Source: Haliclona indistincta
Taxonomy: Eukaryota; Porifera; Demospongiae; Haplosclerida; Chalinidae
NCBI GenBank assembly: GCA_964017065.1
Contig: OZ024788.1
Span: 454,938-518,937 of the forward strand
Direction of reading: 5' to 3'
Length of the DNA stretch: 64,000 nucleotides
Shown: piece after piece, positions 48,997-64,000 of the stretch
How positions within the stretch are numbered: the stretch's first letter is position 1
Layout: each line of letters opens with the position of its first letter
The notes under the pieces: model-generated
The model's database searches: none
What the model was told of the DNA's origin: nothing
Seen by the model: only the letters and a program-made list of their open reading frames with translations
Program-made: the position numbers and the translations under genes

Positions 48997-49204
48997 ACAG
49001 CTGCCTGTATGTAGAGGTGTATCGACCAATCAGATGCAAGTAGTCATGTGACTTACCGTACTAGTTGGTAGCAGTTGGTAGCCTGGTAGCTGTGCTACCA
49101 CGAGAGGGCACGACTGCTTCATGTGCTGGGACACCACTAGCCATGGAGTCTATCCTGGACATGGTGTCCTCCATCACCTCACGAGCATACTCTACTGATG
49201 ACCT

Positions 49205-49433
<229 letters not shown>

Positions 49434-49606
49434 AAAAGTTTAATATACTGCTGCATAAAAAGTATAGCATGAGTATAACTGGAGTGAAAAGCACAATCTA
49501 CTAGCAGATTATACAGTCAATACTCCTGGGAGCAGCTAGCCTGGACTTCCAGGAATGGTTCCGTACAAGTTTACACTATTTTCCCTGTTTTATTTGCCTT
49601 CATAGA

Positions 49607-49806
49607 TGGGGTGAAAAGAGTGTGCGGGGGGGGGGGGTACACTGTTGTTCTCCTTCTTGTTACTACGGAAGAAAAGAGTGTGGGGTACACTGTTTTTCTC
49701 CATCTTAATGAAGGAAGAAAAGAGTGTGGGTATACTGTTTTTCTCCATCTTAACGAAGGAAGAAAAGAGTGTGGGGGTACACTGTTTTTCTCCATCTTAA
49801 CAAAGG
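49607..49806. repeat. ~57-bp tandem repeat, four copies
   Basis: Units contain gaagaaaagagtgtgggg, then tacactgtttttctccatct. Non-coding. Confidence 0.85.
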
Positions 49807-50341
49807 TATTATCATTATATATCATTATGCCTGATGCGCCTGTCCTAGCAAGATCGCTGCCAGTCAGTCACTGCTCATTCTACTTCCTACGATTCCTCCT
49901 TTTTTCCATCTTCCATTGCCATGTGGAACAATCTTCCTGTGGACATTCGGGAGAGTTGTACTGTTTTTTCCTTCAAAAAATTTGTGGCTCTAATATCTAA
50001 CTTATAGGGTACTATTTAAGATTAGCAGTTTTGCTATTTTTGGTATCCTTGCTACACAAAATTATTACTGGGCGCTGTTAGGCAAATACTGGGCACCTTT
50101 AGGTGAAGGTTTTAGGGTCTGTGTGTGTGTGTGTAAAACAGGTACCTGGTCTTGTACTGGTGAGCGCAGGCACACTGGCTGTGTCTCATCATCCACTAAG
50201 GGTAGTTGCCAGGTCCCCACACCAGCAGTGGGAGGCATGCACAGTTAGTAGCTCCTGTGAGCTCCTTGCCCGGGCTCAATGAGTTGTATAGCACCAGTAC
50301 ATTATACCTGCTTAGTGCACAGGTGCCCTGGTCTGTCCAGG

Positions 50342-50612
50342 ATCACATGACAGTGAGAGGCTTAGCATGTGTGTGGTCACATGACAGTGAGAGGCCTAGC
50401 ATGTGTGTGGTCACATGACAGTGAGAGGCTTAGCATGTGTGTGGTCACATGACAGTGAGAGGCTTAGCATGTGTGTGGTCACATGACAGTGAGAGGCTTA
50501 GCATGTGTGTGGTCACATGACAGTTAGCATGTGTGTGGTCACATGACAGTGAGAGGCTTAGCATGTGTGTGGTCACATGACAGTGAGAGGCTTAGCATGT
50601 GTGTGGTCACAT
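50342..50612. repeat. 34-bp tandem repeat, about eight copies
   Basis: Unit begins gtcacatgacagtgagaggc. One unit is shortened. Head-to-tail without spacers, hence a minisatellite. Confidence 0.9.
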
Positions 50613-50650
50613 GATAATATTATTATCTCTCTCATCATAGCATGTAATAG

Positions 50651-50814
50651 TTAACGTATGGTTCCGAGTGCATTATCGGATTTATCCGCACGAGCTTCCG
50701 GTCGAGTAGGTAAAAATAGCGCACGAGGGCGGAGCCCAAGTGCACTATTTTTAGCTACGAGACCGGAAGCGAGTGCGGATAAATCCGATAATGCACGAAG
50801 GAACCATACGTTAA
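50651..50814. mobile_element. Fold-back MITE with TTAA ends
   Basis: 164 bp. It starts ttaacgtatggttcc and ends ggaaccatacgttaa. The arms (about 55 nt) pair almost fully around a GC-rich centre. Confidence 0.75.
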
Positions 50815-50829
50815 TTGTTTTATTGTGCC

Positions 50830-51486
50830 TTTCTGTTTAATGTTCAATGTTCAATGTTTAATAAGGCAGAGACCCAAAGGGTATGGCCACATACAGTATA
50901 ATACAACACATTAACATACAAAAGTGGACAGTCAACAGTTCGAGCCACCAACAGAGTCAATACTAGTATGAGGAAAGAGGGAATGAGCTGAGCCATGAAC
51001 TTTATGTGTAGAAAGAACATTGTGGTCGCCATAAATTCCTCCACCACTTACTACGCTTCAGTGAGTCCACACACACACAAGGACGACGACGAACACAATG
51101 GACTTCATGAGTAGAGAAATACAGCGCACAGGACGAACACCAGCAGATGACTGTCGGCAACACGCCCCAGGGAGGCTACCCATCCCACCATGAGTGTGAG
51201 AAAACCAAAGCATGGTATTTTCCCACCACCCACGTGGACGCGTCTAGCGGTCACCCCTGATGCCTCAGCCCTGCACGTGTAGGTGTCCACTCAGAGGCCA
51301 AAGGTCAGTCAGAGTCGAACAAAACGGGCAAAGGAACCTTTGTTGAAGACTCTTAACCATGTAACGCGGTATCACGCTCAGCTGTCTAGGTAGAAAAGTA
51401 GACAAAGGCGTCGTTGTCAGAGTAGGAGAAAAGCAGCAAACGAATAAGTTGTTGTCACAATTTTTTTTTTTTTTTTTTTTTTTTTA
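50830..51486. other. Probable 3' end of a retroelement with poly-T
   Basis: Near 50865 the text gcagagacccaaagggtat resembles gcaggacccagagggtat at 12056, the 3' flank of the LINE remnant. A run of about 26 T lies at 51461-51486. A dead retroelement tail is likely; the assignment is weak. Confidence 0.35.
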
Positions 51487-51669
51487 CCAAAAGTTCAAAG
51501 TTTATTACTGTTGCCCTCTACTGGATAATAATGACAAAAACAAGAACTAAGTAGATGAAATAAAAATATATAGAGTCAGTCTGTGAACTTTAGACAGTAC
51601 AAACGCACTGTGCGCATGCGCACTGTTTAGATCAATGCGCATGCGCGAATCCCATGTGTTCGTTTCAAG

Positions 51670-52138
51670 ATGGCTGAAGGTAGCCCTGATGCTAAAAGCT
51701 CCGTCTATCTCTATCATTACGACGAAAGAAGACGGAATTGGCTCCCAGTTCTCGATTTGTAGTCGCTTCTGATGCAGATGTGATAAAGGCTGCCGAGGGA
51801 GTTGATCCAGAGAACACGTCTAGAGTGAACGCGTGGGGCTTGAGAAAATTTTGATAAATGGATTATGGAAACCGGTAAGGCAACTTCTTCTGAACGGTGC
51901 CAGGAGACTTACTTCACTATAATGATCCTGTGATAGTTAGTAAATGGTTGTGCAAGTTTATTTTGGAAACTAGGCAAGAGAGCGGGAAGCCCTATCCTCC
52001 GAAATCTTTCTGTATGGTCTGTATCGTATGTCAAGTCCTACTTTTACTTCCAAGCGTTCCTGTTAGTCTGTCAAACTTGTTCTCTGGACAACTGCAGAAT
52101 TGTGTTGGATTTTTAAGTCAAGCTGTTTGTTTATTATG
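51670..52138 (+). pseudogene. Remnant of a Crypton/DUF3504-like element
   Basis: An ATG at about 51670 opens MAEGSPDAKSSVYLYHYDER and stops after 31 codons. Other frames continue with SRFVVASDADVIKAAEG and, near 51910-52005, WLCKFILETRQESGKPYPPK. The last resembles the core-binding region of KIAA1958/Crypton-type tyrosine recombinases. The frame changes several times, so it is dead. Family assignment is tentative. Confidence 0.4.
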
Positions 52139-52607
52139 AATTTGATTAATTTGTACCCACTAGTATTGGGAGCATGTGATGGCGCTGACAGGAAGTGTGG
52201 TCTGATCAAACAAACCACCGACAGTGCATTATTTCTGATATCGCACTGGACACTCTCTTCCCATTGCTTTTCAATGGAAAACTGCAGTGCATTATTTTTG
52301 ATAATGCACTGTGGTTTTGCGCTAGCAGATTTATCGCACGGGCGGTGTCTTTGATCTAAACAGGAAGTATACAATAAGATCAGTTATCATCATCTAATGT
52401 GGATCATCATGATCAGTCATCATGTCACTCCAGTAGTGTATCGTGTGAGAATAGTGAAGTATCATATGTCACATGATCACAACATATGTCACATGATCAC
52501 AACTCATTATAATTTGGTTTGTTGTAGTAAAATTTTGAAAAGAAGTTGAAGGAGAACAAAGGGTTAAGTTATACATTAGCAGAGTGTGTGTGTGGAGGAA
52601 CAATGGT

Positions 52608-56391
<3,784 letters not shown>

Positions 56392-57939
56392 ATATATCCT
56401 TCGTGTGGGGAGATCGAGATTGTATTCATATTCACAGTCACGTATTATCTATGGTCACGTGAGCACCGTGTGTCGTGTATATAATGGTCTAGCGGTCAGT
56501 CTGCAGGAACCAGTTCACTACTTGAGCAGGATCGTTTCTACTACATGTATCTAGGAAATTATTAGACACCTTTTCAACTGACAGCTGTTTCCCGGATTGT
56601 AAAAACTATGAAAGCAGCAGTCAGATTCCTCGTTTATAGTAAATATTATCCTAACACATCGTTTTGTAAAATCGACGTTTAACAGTTTCCTGGATTGTAG
56701 AAACGGTGATTATCTATTATCACAATGTTATCATGTTGCCTGGCTATTGTATAAAAAGAGCAGAGAGCATTGTGATAAAAAGCTCTATTACAATAAGCTG
56801 TTAGTATTGTCAGCAAATGGGTTGTCTCCTAAAGCTGGTTGCCTAGGGAACGTCTGCTGGCTAGTGGGTACAGCACTTGATCCAATCATTGACGACTGGG
56901 TTGGTTGAAGGACACTAGTAGAGTAAGGGGCGGGGCTAGACACACCCACTGGGTTCAGTATAGATGAGGACCAGCCCATTCCAACTGATGACACAGCTAA
57001 TAATGGACCTCCTTGTCCTACTGGTGTCAGTAGAGGTGGTTGGAGTGATGGAGCTGATGATGGTTCTGGTGCTGCACCTGATGATGAGTGTAGGTTCATT
57101 CCTTCTCCGACTGATGGTGCAGCTGCTGGTGTTGGTTGGAGTGGAACCAGACTAGGTGATGATGACCAGCTAGCCCCTCCTCCTGCTCCTCCCATTGCTG
57201 GGGCTAGCGTCGGCTGAAGAGAAACCGACCTGATTCCTTCTCCTCTTACAGCAGGTGACCAACTTGTCCCTCCTCCTGCTGCTGCTGGAGTCATCATAGT
57301 TTGTTGAAGAGGTGCTGTAGATGATGACCACACTCCACTTGATGCTGCTGTTGGTTGTAGAGATGGTGCTGAGTTCATTCCACCTCTCACTACAGCTGGT
57401 GACCAGCTAGTCCCTACTGCTGGAGCTGGTGTCAGTATACTAGCTGCTGGTGGTGTGGGCTGGAGAGATACTGAGCTCATTCCTCCTCCTCCAACTAGAG
57501 GTGTTGGTTGGAGAGGTAGTGATGGTGATTGGTAGTTCACTTGTGATGTTGAAGGGCGTGTCATGGGCGGGGTCTGATAACTCGTGGTCTGGCGAGTGGT
57601 AGCTAATGATGAGATATCTAGTCCAGATGATGTGCTGTTAGTGGTGGGTGTGGTCAGTCTGTTAGTGGGCGGGGTCAATGATGAGCTTGAGGTAAGACCA
57701 GCGAAAAAATCATCCGATACAGCTGCCTGTATGTAGAGGTGTATCGACCAATCAGATGCAAGCAGTCATGTGACTTACCGTACTAGCGGCAGCAGTTGGT
57801 AGCCTGGTAGCTGTGCTACCACGAGAGGGCAGGACAGCTTCTTGTGCTGGGACACCACTAGCCATGGAGTCTATCCTGGACAAGGAGTCCTCCATTGACT
57901 TGTTATCCATCACCTCACGAGCATACTCTAGTGATGACC

Positions 57940-57943
<4 letters not shown>

Positions 57944-57992
<49 letters not shown>

Positions 57993-58220
57993 AGGGAGAG
58001 AGAGAGGGGGAGAGGGGGAGGGAGGGAGGGAGAGAGGGAGAGAGAGGGAGGGAGAGAGAGAGGGGGAGGGAGAGAGGGAGAGAGGGAGAGAGAGAGAGAG
58101 AGAGGGGGAGGGGGAGGGAGAGAGGGAGAGAGGGAGGGAGAGGAAGGGAATTAAGGAGGGAGGGAAGGAGAGAGAGACAGAGAGAGAGACAGATGGAGGG
58201 AGAGAGGAGAGAGAGAGGTG
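57944..58220. repeat. GA/GGGA microsatellite, SCYL2 intron
   Basis: Directly before the acceptor of the EYAREVMDNK exon. The unit 1 counterpart is only about 60 bp. Confidence 0.9.
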
Positions 58221-59059
58221 AATGCGTCAGTAAGTGAGTGAATGAGTGAGTGAGTGTCATACTTGGTCTGTTCCTCCATCTTAGAGAGCTGTGTGAGGTG
58301 AGCTTGTTGTTCTGTCTCCATCTGTTTCAGCATCTCTCTGATCACAGCCATGTACTGTGTGAACTGCACCAGCAACACTGTTAGCTTGCTCTGTCGTTTG
58401 TTATCTACTAACCTGTGATAGGTTGAGTGAGGACTCCAGCGAGAGAGGAATAAGGTAGGGTAGGACCCTCTCCCCGAGATAATGCTTGTCCAGTCTTAGC
58501 TTCTTATTAGTAGCTGTGGTGTGGAATATCCCTACATGAGAGGAGGATGGTATCATAGAATGGATGGCTACAGTAAGCAGTGTATAGTTGCCCCACACTG
58601 ATGGTCACTGGTAGAGCCTACTCTAGCAGAAACATTCATGAAAAAAATTCCACATGAATTCCGCAAATTACAGACTATTATTAACATAAAAGTAGAAAAT
58701 TTGCCAGTAAAAATTCACATTTTTGTCAAGATTGATATAAGAAAATTTTGGGCGCTCTACAAACACTAATTTATTTATGCGTAAAATTCGGCACCTGTGA
58801 AATTAATCTGCAAATGTCTGCAGTGCACAAGAATAAAATAATTCGCAAAAATTTATTATTCGCAAATTTCTCTATCTCGTGAAACTGAGCTCGGTTCTCG
58901 AACAGCTTCGCTTTGTCTCTGCTCTCAGTCTGGGCGCTTCAGCGCGCAAGCTACAGGTATGAACCTTCTCATCTTAGTTTCCCATGCACTATTATGATAT
59001 GCACTGATGTCTTACAAGCTGTGTCATGCTACTCTTAGAGAGAGCAGTACCTCTCTCCC

Positions 59060-59288
59060 TCTCTTCACTAACCTAATATCCCCATGAGTACTCCTGGCTC
59101 TCTCTCTCTCTCTTCACTAACCTAATATCCCCATGAGTACTCCTGGCTCTCTCTCTCTTCACTAACCTAATATCCCCATGAGTACTCCTGGCTCTCTCTC
59201 TCTCTTCACTAACCTAATATCCCCATGAGTACTCCTGGCTCTCTCTCTCTTCACTAACCTAATATCCCCATGAGTACTCCTGGCTCTC
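59060..59288. repeat. Tandem repeat that multiplies a splice donor
   Basis: Five units of 42-51 bp, each holding cactaacctaatatccccat. On the minus strand this is the end of the SCYL2 exon (GVLMGILG) plus its GTTAGT donor. The unit therefore spans the exon-intron border. Confidence 0.85.
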
Positions 59289-59397
59289 TGGACTTGATCT
59301 GTACTATATTAGGTAGAACCTGCTCCAGTAGAATATGCTTATCCAACACAGCTACCATCTGACCTATAGCTAGAAGACACTTGACACATAACTAGAG

Positions 59398-59715
<318 letters not shown>

Positions 59716-59885
59716 AAGGATATGCTACTTGAAGATATAAAAAAAGATTTATCAGCCATACCTGTACTTGACTGCTGTTGGATTCTAGTGAGCGAAGTAT
59801 CATTGGTAGAATATATCGCTTCATCTCATCCACTGAGGTCTTCTTGAGGAGTAGATCCATCTTCTGAAAAATATCAGCGGCACCT

Positions 59886-59925
<40 letters not shown>

Positions 59926-60540
59926 AGGGAAGGAGGGAGAAGGAGAGATAGAGTAAGTAAATGAACAGTGCTTGTGGTGTACCTGAATGGGATCCTGTAT
60001 CTTCAGTGCAGGAATCAGGATGGGTAGTATGTGTGTGGAGTATTCCTGCAGTGAGCAGTCCTCAGCTATCACTAGTACGATCGGTAACACAAAGGGAATC
60101 ATTCGATGATTACGAAACTCTCCTCTTAGAGTCGGCAATACACATTGATACACAACACGCTGTGGATGGAGTAAAAAAGAGGGCGGGTCAGTGGGAGTGG
60201 TCATCACGTGACAGTACCTTGGGGTATGTGCCGACAATGCGTGAGAGTGTCTTCTTGAAGAACTGGCTCTTCTCCATGTCACTCTTCTGGAACAGCTGAT
60301 CAAGGTATCGTAGAGTGTTGACTTGTACCTCATCAAAGAAAGGGCACTACGAGAGGGTTATCATGTGTGGTGGGTGTGGTTTGTTACCTTGGTAACCTGT
60401 AGAGCATCAGGTCGTACTGATGGTTCGATCACTAACAGACTCTTAACAAGAGGCTTTAGCTGAGGAGGGACCCCACGGTCCCCACCGAGACCAGGCTCTG
60501 TGATACGACTAATCAGAAGAGAGAGAGAAGAGGAGCTGGG

Positions 60541-60703
60541 TCACAGAGGGTCACTGGTAGAGCCAGGACACCTGTGCACTAAGCAGTGTCTAGCTGTCTC
60601 ACAGAGGGTCACTGGTAGAGCCAGGACACCTGTGCACTAAGCAGTGTCTAGCTGCCTCACAGAGGGTCACTGGTAGAGCCAGGACACCTGTGCACTAAGC
60701 GAT
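60541..60703. repeat. 58-bp tandem repeat, three copies
   Basis: Units begin tcacagagggtcactggtag. The intron sequence also resembles the tcactggtagagcca text near 3735 and 58605. Confidence 0.85.
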
Positions 60704-61283
60704 GCATATTCTAGAGCCTGTGCTAGCAGCTGCTCACCTGTTCTATGTTGTGTTTATAAGTCAGTACATTATTCCTGCTCTCCATGAGAGGGACTCCTCC
60801 ATTATACACAGCATAGGTCAGCATACCATATGAGTAGAGGTCACTCTGTGTACTACACATCTCCTTCATGATGTACTCTGGAGCTAGATAATCCAGTGAT
60901 GTGTTAGTGAGCAAGTCTTTCTCACTCACACACATTGGTTAGTACACAGCTCACGAGGTCTGTCCGACTCCTTGAAATAACACAGTCAGTATAGAAACAA
61001 TTCTTTCGTGGCTGTACTGCTTCAGCGATCCAGTAGTAGGTTACTAGCAAACTCCTTGTGTCTTCAATCAAATGAGGTCTAGAGGAGAGAGAAAAGGAGG
61101 GAGTGAGAGAGAGAGGGAGGGAGTGAGGAAGGGAGAGAGAAAGGGATTTAGGGAGGGAGTGAGGGAAGGAGGGATAGGAACACACACAAGCTATAGAGTG
61201 ACTGAATAACAGTTTAATGCTTACACACACACACACACACACACACACTCGCTCACTCACTCCCCTCTCTCCTTCTCACTCAC

Positions 61284-62130
61284 ATGTAATGAAGAACACG
61301 CTAGCTGCCACACATAGTAACAGTCCAATCACTAGAGTACATCGCCATAAGAAGGGGTAGTGACCCCTTCAACAATGTCCATACAGCACACCAAACCCAA
61401 ACACTAGGAAAGCACCAACATAGTGTACTGTAGGGACTGCTGTATCTTGCAGAGAGAGAGGGGGGAGGGAGAGAGAGAGGGAGGGAGGGAGGGAGGGAGG
61501 GAGGGAGAGAAGGGGAGGGAGGGAGGGAGGAAGGGAGAGGGAGAAAGGAGAGAGAGAGGGAGAAAGGAGGGAGGGAGGGAAAAAGAGAGAGAGAGATGGA
61601 GGGAGGGAGAGATAGGGGGAAGGAGAGAGAGAAAGGGGTTAACCTGGAAGCAGCCGACTATCAATAGTCCTAATGCTGCCAGTAGTCCAAACACGTACAA
61701 TACACCGTTCAAATAATTATGTGTATATAGAACTGAAACCATAACAATACTGTTGATGGAAGAGAAGGAACTTGAGAGTAGCTATACACGCCACTAGAGA
61801 GAGAGATGATAGGAGAGGCATAATGATCAAGGGCTCTGCTAGTCACCATCTCACCCAGGATAGCAGCTATGCTCAGCAGTAGTGAGAAGATGCAGCTCTC
61901 AGGTGCCTTGCCGCCCGTATCACTGATGTAGGGTAGAGCTGGTACCACGTGATCATCGTTCACAGCAATGATGTACCTGTAAAACAGCATCAGCTACACA
62001 TTGCGTAGCTTGTAGGGACATCCACTCACGTGATCATGAACCCCACGGCTAGAGTGACGCACAGAGCTATCACTAGGAGCTCTAGACCAAAGTTCCTCCA
62101 CGTCAGAGGACAGAATGGTCTCGGCCTCAT
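61284..62130 (-). pseudogene. DRAM-like: DRAM-like gene, unit 3 (frameshifted)
   Basis: Exons 62130-62030, 61976-61644 and about 61442-61284, homologous to unit 1. PALPYISDTGGKAPESCIF is kept. At about 61836 five bases (ccggg) present in unit 1 are missing, which shifts the frame. A further length difference lies near 61715. The fourth exon of unit 1 is absent; SCYL2 sequence begins instead. I regard it as broken. Confidence 0.8.
61450..61635. repeat. GA/GGGA microsatellite, DRAM intron
   Basis: Shorter counterpart of 4558-5045. A (CA)n run is at 61222-61248. Confidence 0.9.
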
Positions 62131-62593
62131 GGCTGCTCTGCACTGCTCATGAATCAGTCCAGATTAATTACGGGGCGGCAGTTGCTATGACTACGATCAT
62201 CAGTAAACAAAAGAAGGTGTGGTCTCCCTCAGGCACTTGCCCTCAGGTGCTGCTCTGCTGTCGATAGAGAATGAGTATGACCTACTGCTGCCCGTGGAGT
62301 CCCCACGTGAGTCAGCCCGCCATTATCGTTGTGCTAGGCGTCTCGCTGTTCTGCAGATCCAGGGAAACGTGTTGCTTTCGGCAGCAACGTAGAGCGGCTA
62401 ATGTTCCCGCTGCACAGCGCCCCGACCCGCCTCGGGATAGAGCAGGGGTTGAGAGGAGAGGCACACAGAGGACTGGGCTGCTATGAGAAAGATGTGGTGA
62501 GCAAAATGCAGTGCAAACTGAATTCATCATTGAGCTTCTTTCACTTCATCTGCACCTCTGCTCAAACTGAAGTTTCTCTCTCTTTGTTTTCAG

Positions 62594-63438
62594 ATGATGC
62601 TGTTTCTGCAACCAATGGATCGGCGTCCTCACTCTAGCAATGGATGGTATTTTGGAGCCACATCAGGACCACGCCTCCATCGTGAGAGAGATGTGAGTGC
62701 CTGCTAGCTAGCTAGAGTCACTGGTCATGATAATGGTGTCTGGTCCTGCAGGATAAGCTGCCGGGACCAGCTGACTACTTTAGTCAGGAGGAGGATATGA
62801 CCACCAGTGATGACAAGAGACCAGCTAGTCTAGAGAGGTTTGGAGCAAAGTGTCCTCGCTTCTCAAAACACCAATATCACACACCTAATCCAGGGTATGT
62901 CATGTGACTGTTACATGTCATGTGACTATCATGTGATTCAGGCCGGGTTCCTATAGTCATGATGTACCTACTAACAGACATGTGAGATATTGTGAGTCAT
63001 TTGGTGGAGCAAGAACACTGAAGAATGAAGTAACGGTGAAGTGTACTAAAGGCATCGCTGAGAAGGTATGTACGAGGCTACTAGTAGTCCAATAGTGTAC
63101 TAGTTACTGCACTATTGGTTATAGTGCAGTAAATGTGGTTGTAACCAAGTTGGTGACTACTATCAGAGAAGAGCTAGCCAGGACTATACTACTGTGTGTC
63201 CAACATGTATGGCAGCCATTAGATCAACACAGCACTATAGTAACATAGACTCATTCTACAAGTTAAGGGACTGCTCATCCCTCATCATCATGAGTATCCT
63301 GGAGCTGATCCTAAACTACTGGTAAGAGATGACATAGCTACTGACAGCATCATGTGGTGTCTCTCACTATAGATCAAGACAGAGACAGATCAACGCAAGC
63401 TGAGACTAAAGGAGGCATATCTGAGATTATACTACTAA
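62594..63438 (+). CDS. PG-rich (SHIPPO-type) ciliary protein, unit 3
   Basis: Exons 62594-62692, 62752-62894, 62942-63065, 63125 to about 63262, a short exon near 63290-63320 and 63373-63438. The first three have the same lengths as in unit 1. Differences in the fourth exon are in-frame triplets (one gained, one lost), a sign of coding constraint. Motifs PGPADYF, PGSYSHD and CSKCGC are kept. The donor after the fourth exon differs from unit 1 (AAGTTAAG against ATGGTAAG), so splicing there is uncertain. Confidence 0.65.
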
Positions 63439-63647
63439 CCAGCCTCACAGTGTATAGCACTGACTTGATGAGACTGCAGCTTGACTTGTATAAGATACTT
63501 TATTGGTGTGGGCATTGCTTATGATGTCAAGATTTGACTGAAATTAGAAAGAATGTCTAACTTCTGCATGGACTGTTCAAACTACAAAAGGCTGAAAATA
63601 ATGTATGGACAAGTTCATACAGAAAACACTAGTAAACTGCTGCTATT

Positions 63648-64000
63648 AGTGCTATCAGTACTATCAGTGCTATCAGTGCTACCAGTACTATCAGTACTAT
63701 CAGTGCTATCAGTGCTACCAGTGCTATACCAGTGCTATCAGTGCTATCAGTGCTATCAGTGCTATCAGTGCTATCAGTGCTACCAGTGCTATACCAGTGC
63801 TATCAGTGCTATCAGTGCTATCAGTGCTATCAGTGCTATCAGTGCTATCAGTACTATCAGTGCTATCAGTGCTACCAGTGCTATACCAGTGCTATCAGTG
63901 CTATCAGTGCTATCAGTACTATCAGTGCTATCAGTGCTATCAGTGCTATCAGTGCTATCAGTGCCAGTGCTATCAGTGCTACCAGTGCTATTAGTGCTAT
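63648..64000. repeat. 9-bp satellite, runs off the window
   Basis: (agtgctatc)n with variants agtactatc, agtgctacc and agtgctatacc. It starts where unit 1 has unique sequence (about 7145), at the 3' flank of the ciliary gene. Confidence 0.95.

Larger units (their letters stand above)
30463..49004. mobile_element. 18.5-kb DNA transposon with 8-bp target duplication and repeat-array ends
   Basis: The element is 30471-48996 (18,526 bp), flanked by acagctgc at 30463-30470 and 48997-49004. The unfilled site is seen once at 3072-3079 and once at 57719-57726. Ends are perfect 53-bp inverted repeats, each followed by 18-bp tandem arrays in opposite orientation (about 2.2 and 2.85 kb). The 13.4-kb core has two divergent genes: a P-loop ATPase gene (minus) and a DDE/OTU/CXC transposase-like gene (plus). 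An 8-bp duplication is known for hAT, P and Zisupton-type elements. The transposase resembles the DUF6729/KDZ-like group by motif, but the assignment is inference. Confidence 0.92.
22382..49202 (-). pseudogene. SCYL2-like: SCYL2-like fragment, unit 2, split by two insertions
   Basis: Remaining pieces: the exon at 49202-49067 (EYAREVMEDTMSRIDSM) and the last exon in parts 30470-29429 and 22599-22382. The last exon is interrupted by the gypsy element. The 18.5-kb element sits exactly at its first base. The upstream exon reads an in-frame TAG just before its donor (LPTATN then stop). All exons further 5' are gone; homology stops at the GA tract at 49205. The last exon has expanded: a roughly 47-residue Ser/Gly/Pro block (GVWSSSTAPLQQTMMTP) occurs three times against once in units 1 and 3. 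The NPF of the tail is DPF here. It is clearly non-functional as a whole. Confidence 0.85.

Noticed and set aside
50342..50612. CRISPR-like look of regular 34-bp repeats
   Set aside because: Head-to-tail repeats without unique spacers in an animal genome: a minisatellite.

Overview
The window is animal nuclear DNA. Genes have short phase-consistent introns with GT-AG ends, and the domain set is metazoan: CARD, RING-TRAF-MATH, SCYL2 pseudokinase, DRAM and a PG-rich ciliary protein. Double-MATH TRAF proteins, very compact introns and abundant tgcatgcatg motifs point to a demosponge; Amphimedon queenslandica or a close relative is my best guess, by inference only.

Host layout. One block of genes is present three times in tandem. 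The order within a block is CARD-RING-TRAF gene (minus), SCYL2-like gene (minus), DRAM-like gene (minus), PG-rich ciliary gene (plus). Unit 1 runs from before base 1 to about 7,140. Unit 2 runs from 7,507 to about 49,200; it has lost DRAM and the ciliary gene and is swollen by mobile DNA. Unit 3 runs from 52,608 to about 63,640 and ends in a 9-bp satellite. The CARD exons and the TRAF exon, which look like separate genes, join in phase in all three units. In units 2 and 3 the summed exons are exact multiples of three, giving proteins of 976 and 949 residues. All three SCYL2 copies are damaged and none keeps the kinase N-lobe. The DRAM copy of unit 3 is frameshifted.

Mobile DNA in unit 2. The last intron of the CARD-TRAF gene (9,289-20,573) holds a P-superfamily-like element with perfect 71-bp terminal inverted repeats (11,943-18,412), a non-LTR retrotransposon remnant, a MITE pair and a fold-back element. 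The SCYL2 last exon is split by a Ty3/gypsy element (22,600-29,428; target duplication CTGAT). The 3' LTR of that element is itself split by a Tc1/mariner-type element (27,056-29,290; TA duplication). At the first base of the same SCYL2 exon sits an 18.5-kb DNA element (30,471-48,996) with an 8-bp target duplication. The undisturbed target sites are visible in the sister units.

The 18.5-kb element is the most interesting object. It has perfect 53-bp terminal inverted repeats. Each is followed by a 2-3 kb array of 18-bp repeats, in opposite orientation at the two ends. Inside are two divergent genes sharing a 500-bp gap: a multi-exon P-loop ATPase gene (minus) and a DDE transposase-like gene with OTU-protease and CXC-type cysteine-rich domains (plus). 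Smaller parasites have hit both: a 128-bp perfect palindrome in an ATPase exon, and two near-identical 576-bp TTAA-flanked MITEs in the OTU coding region.
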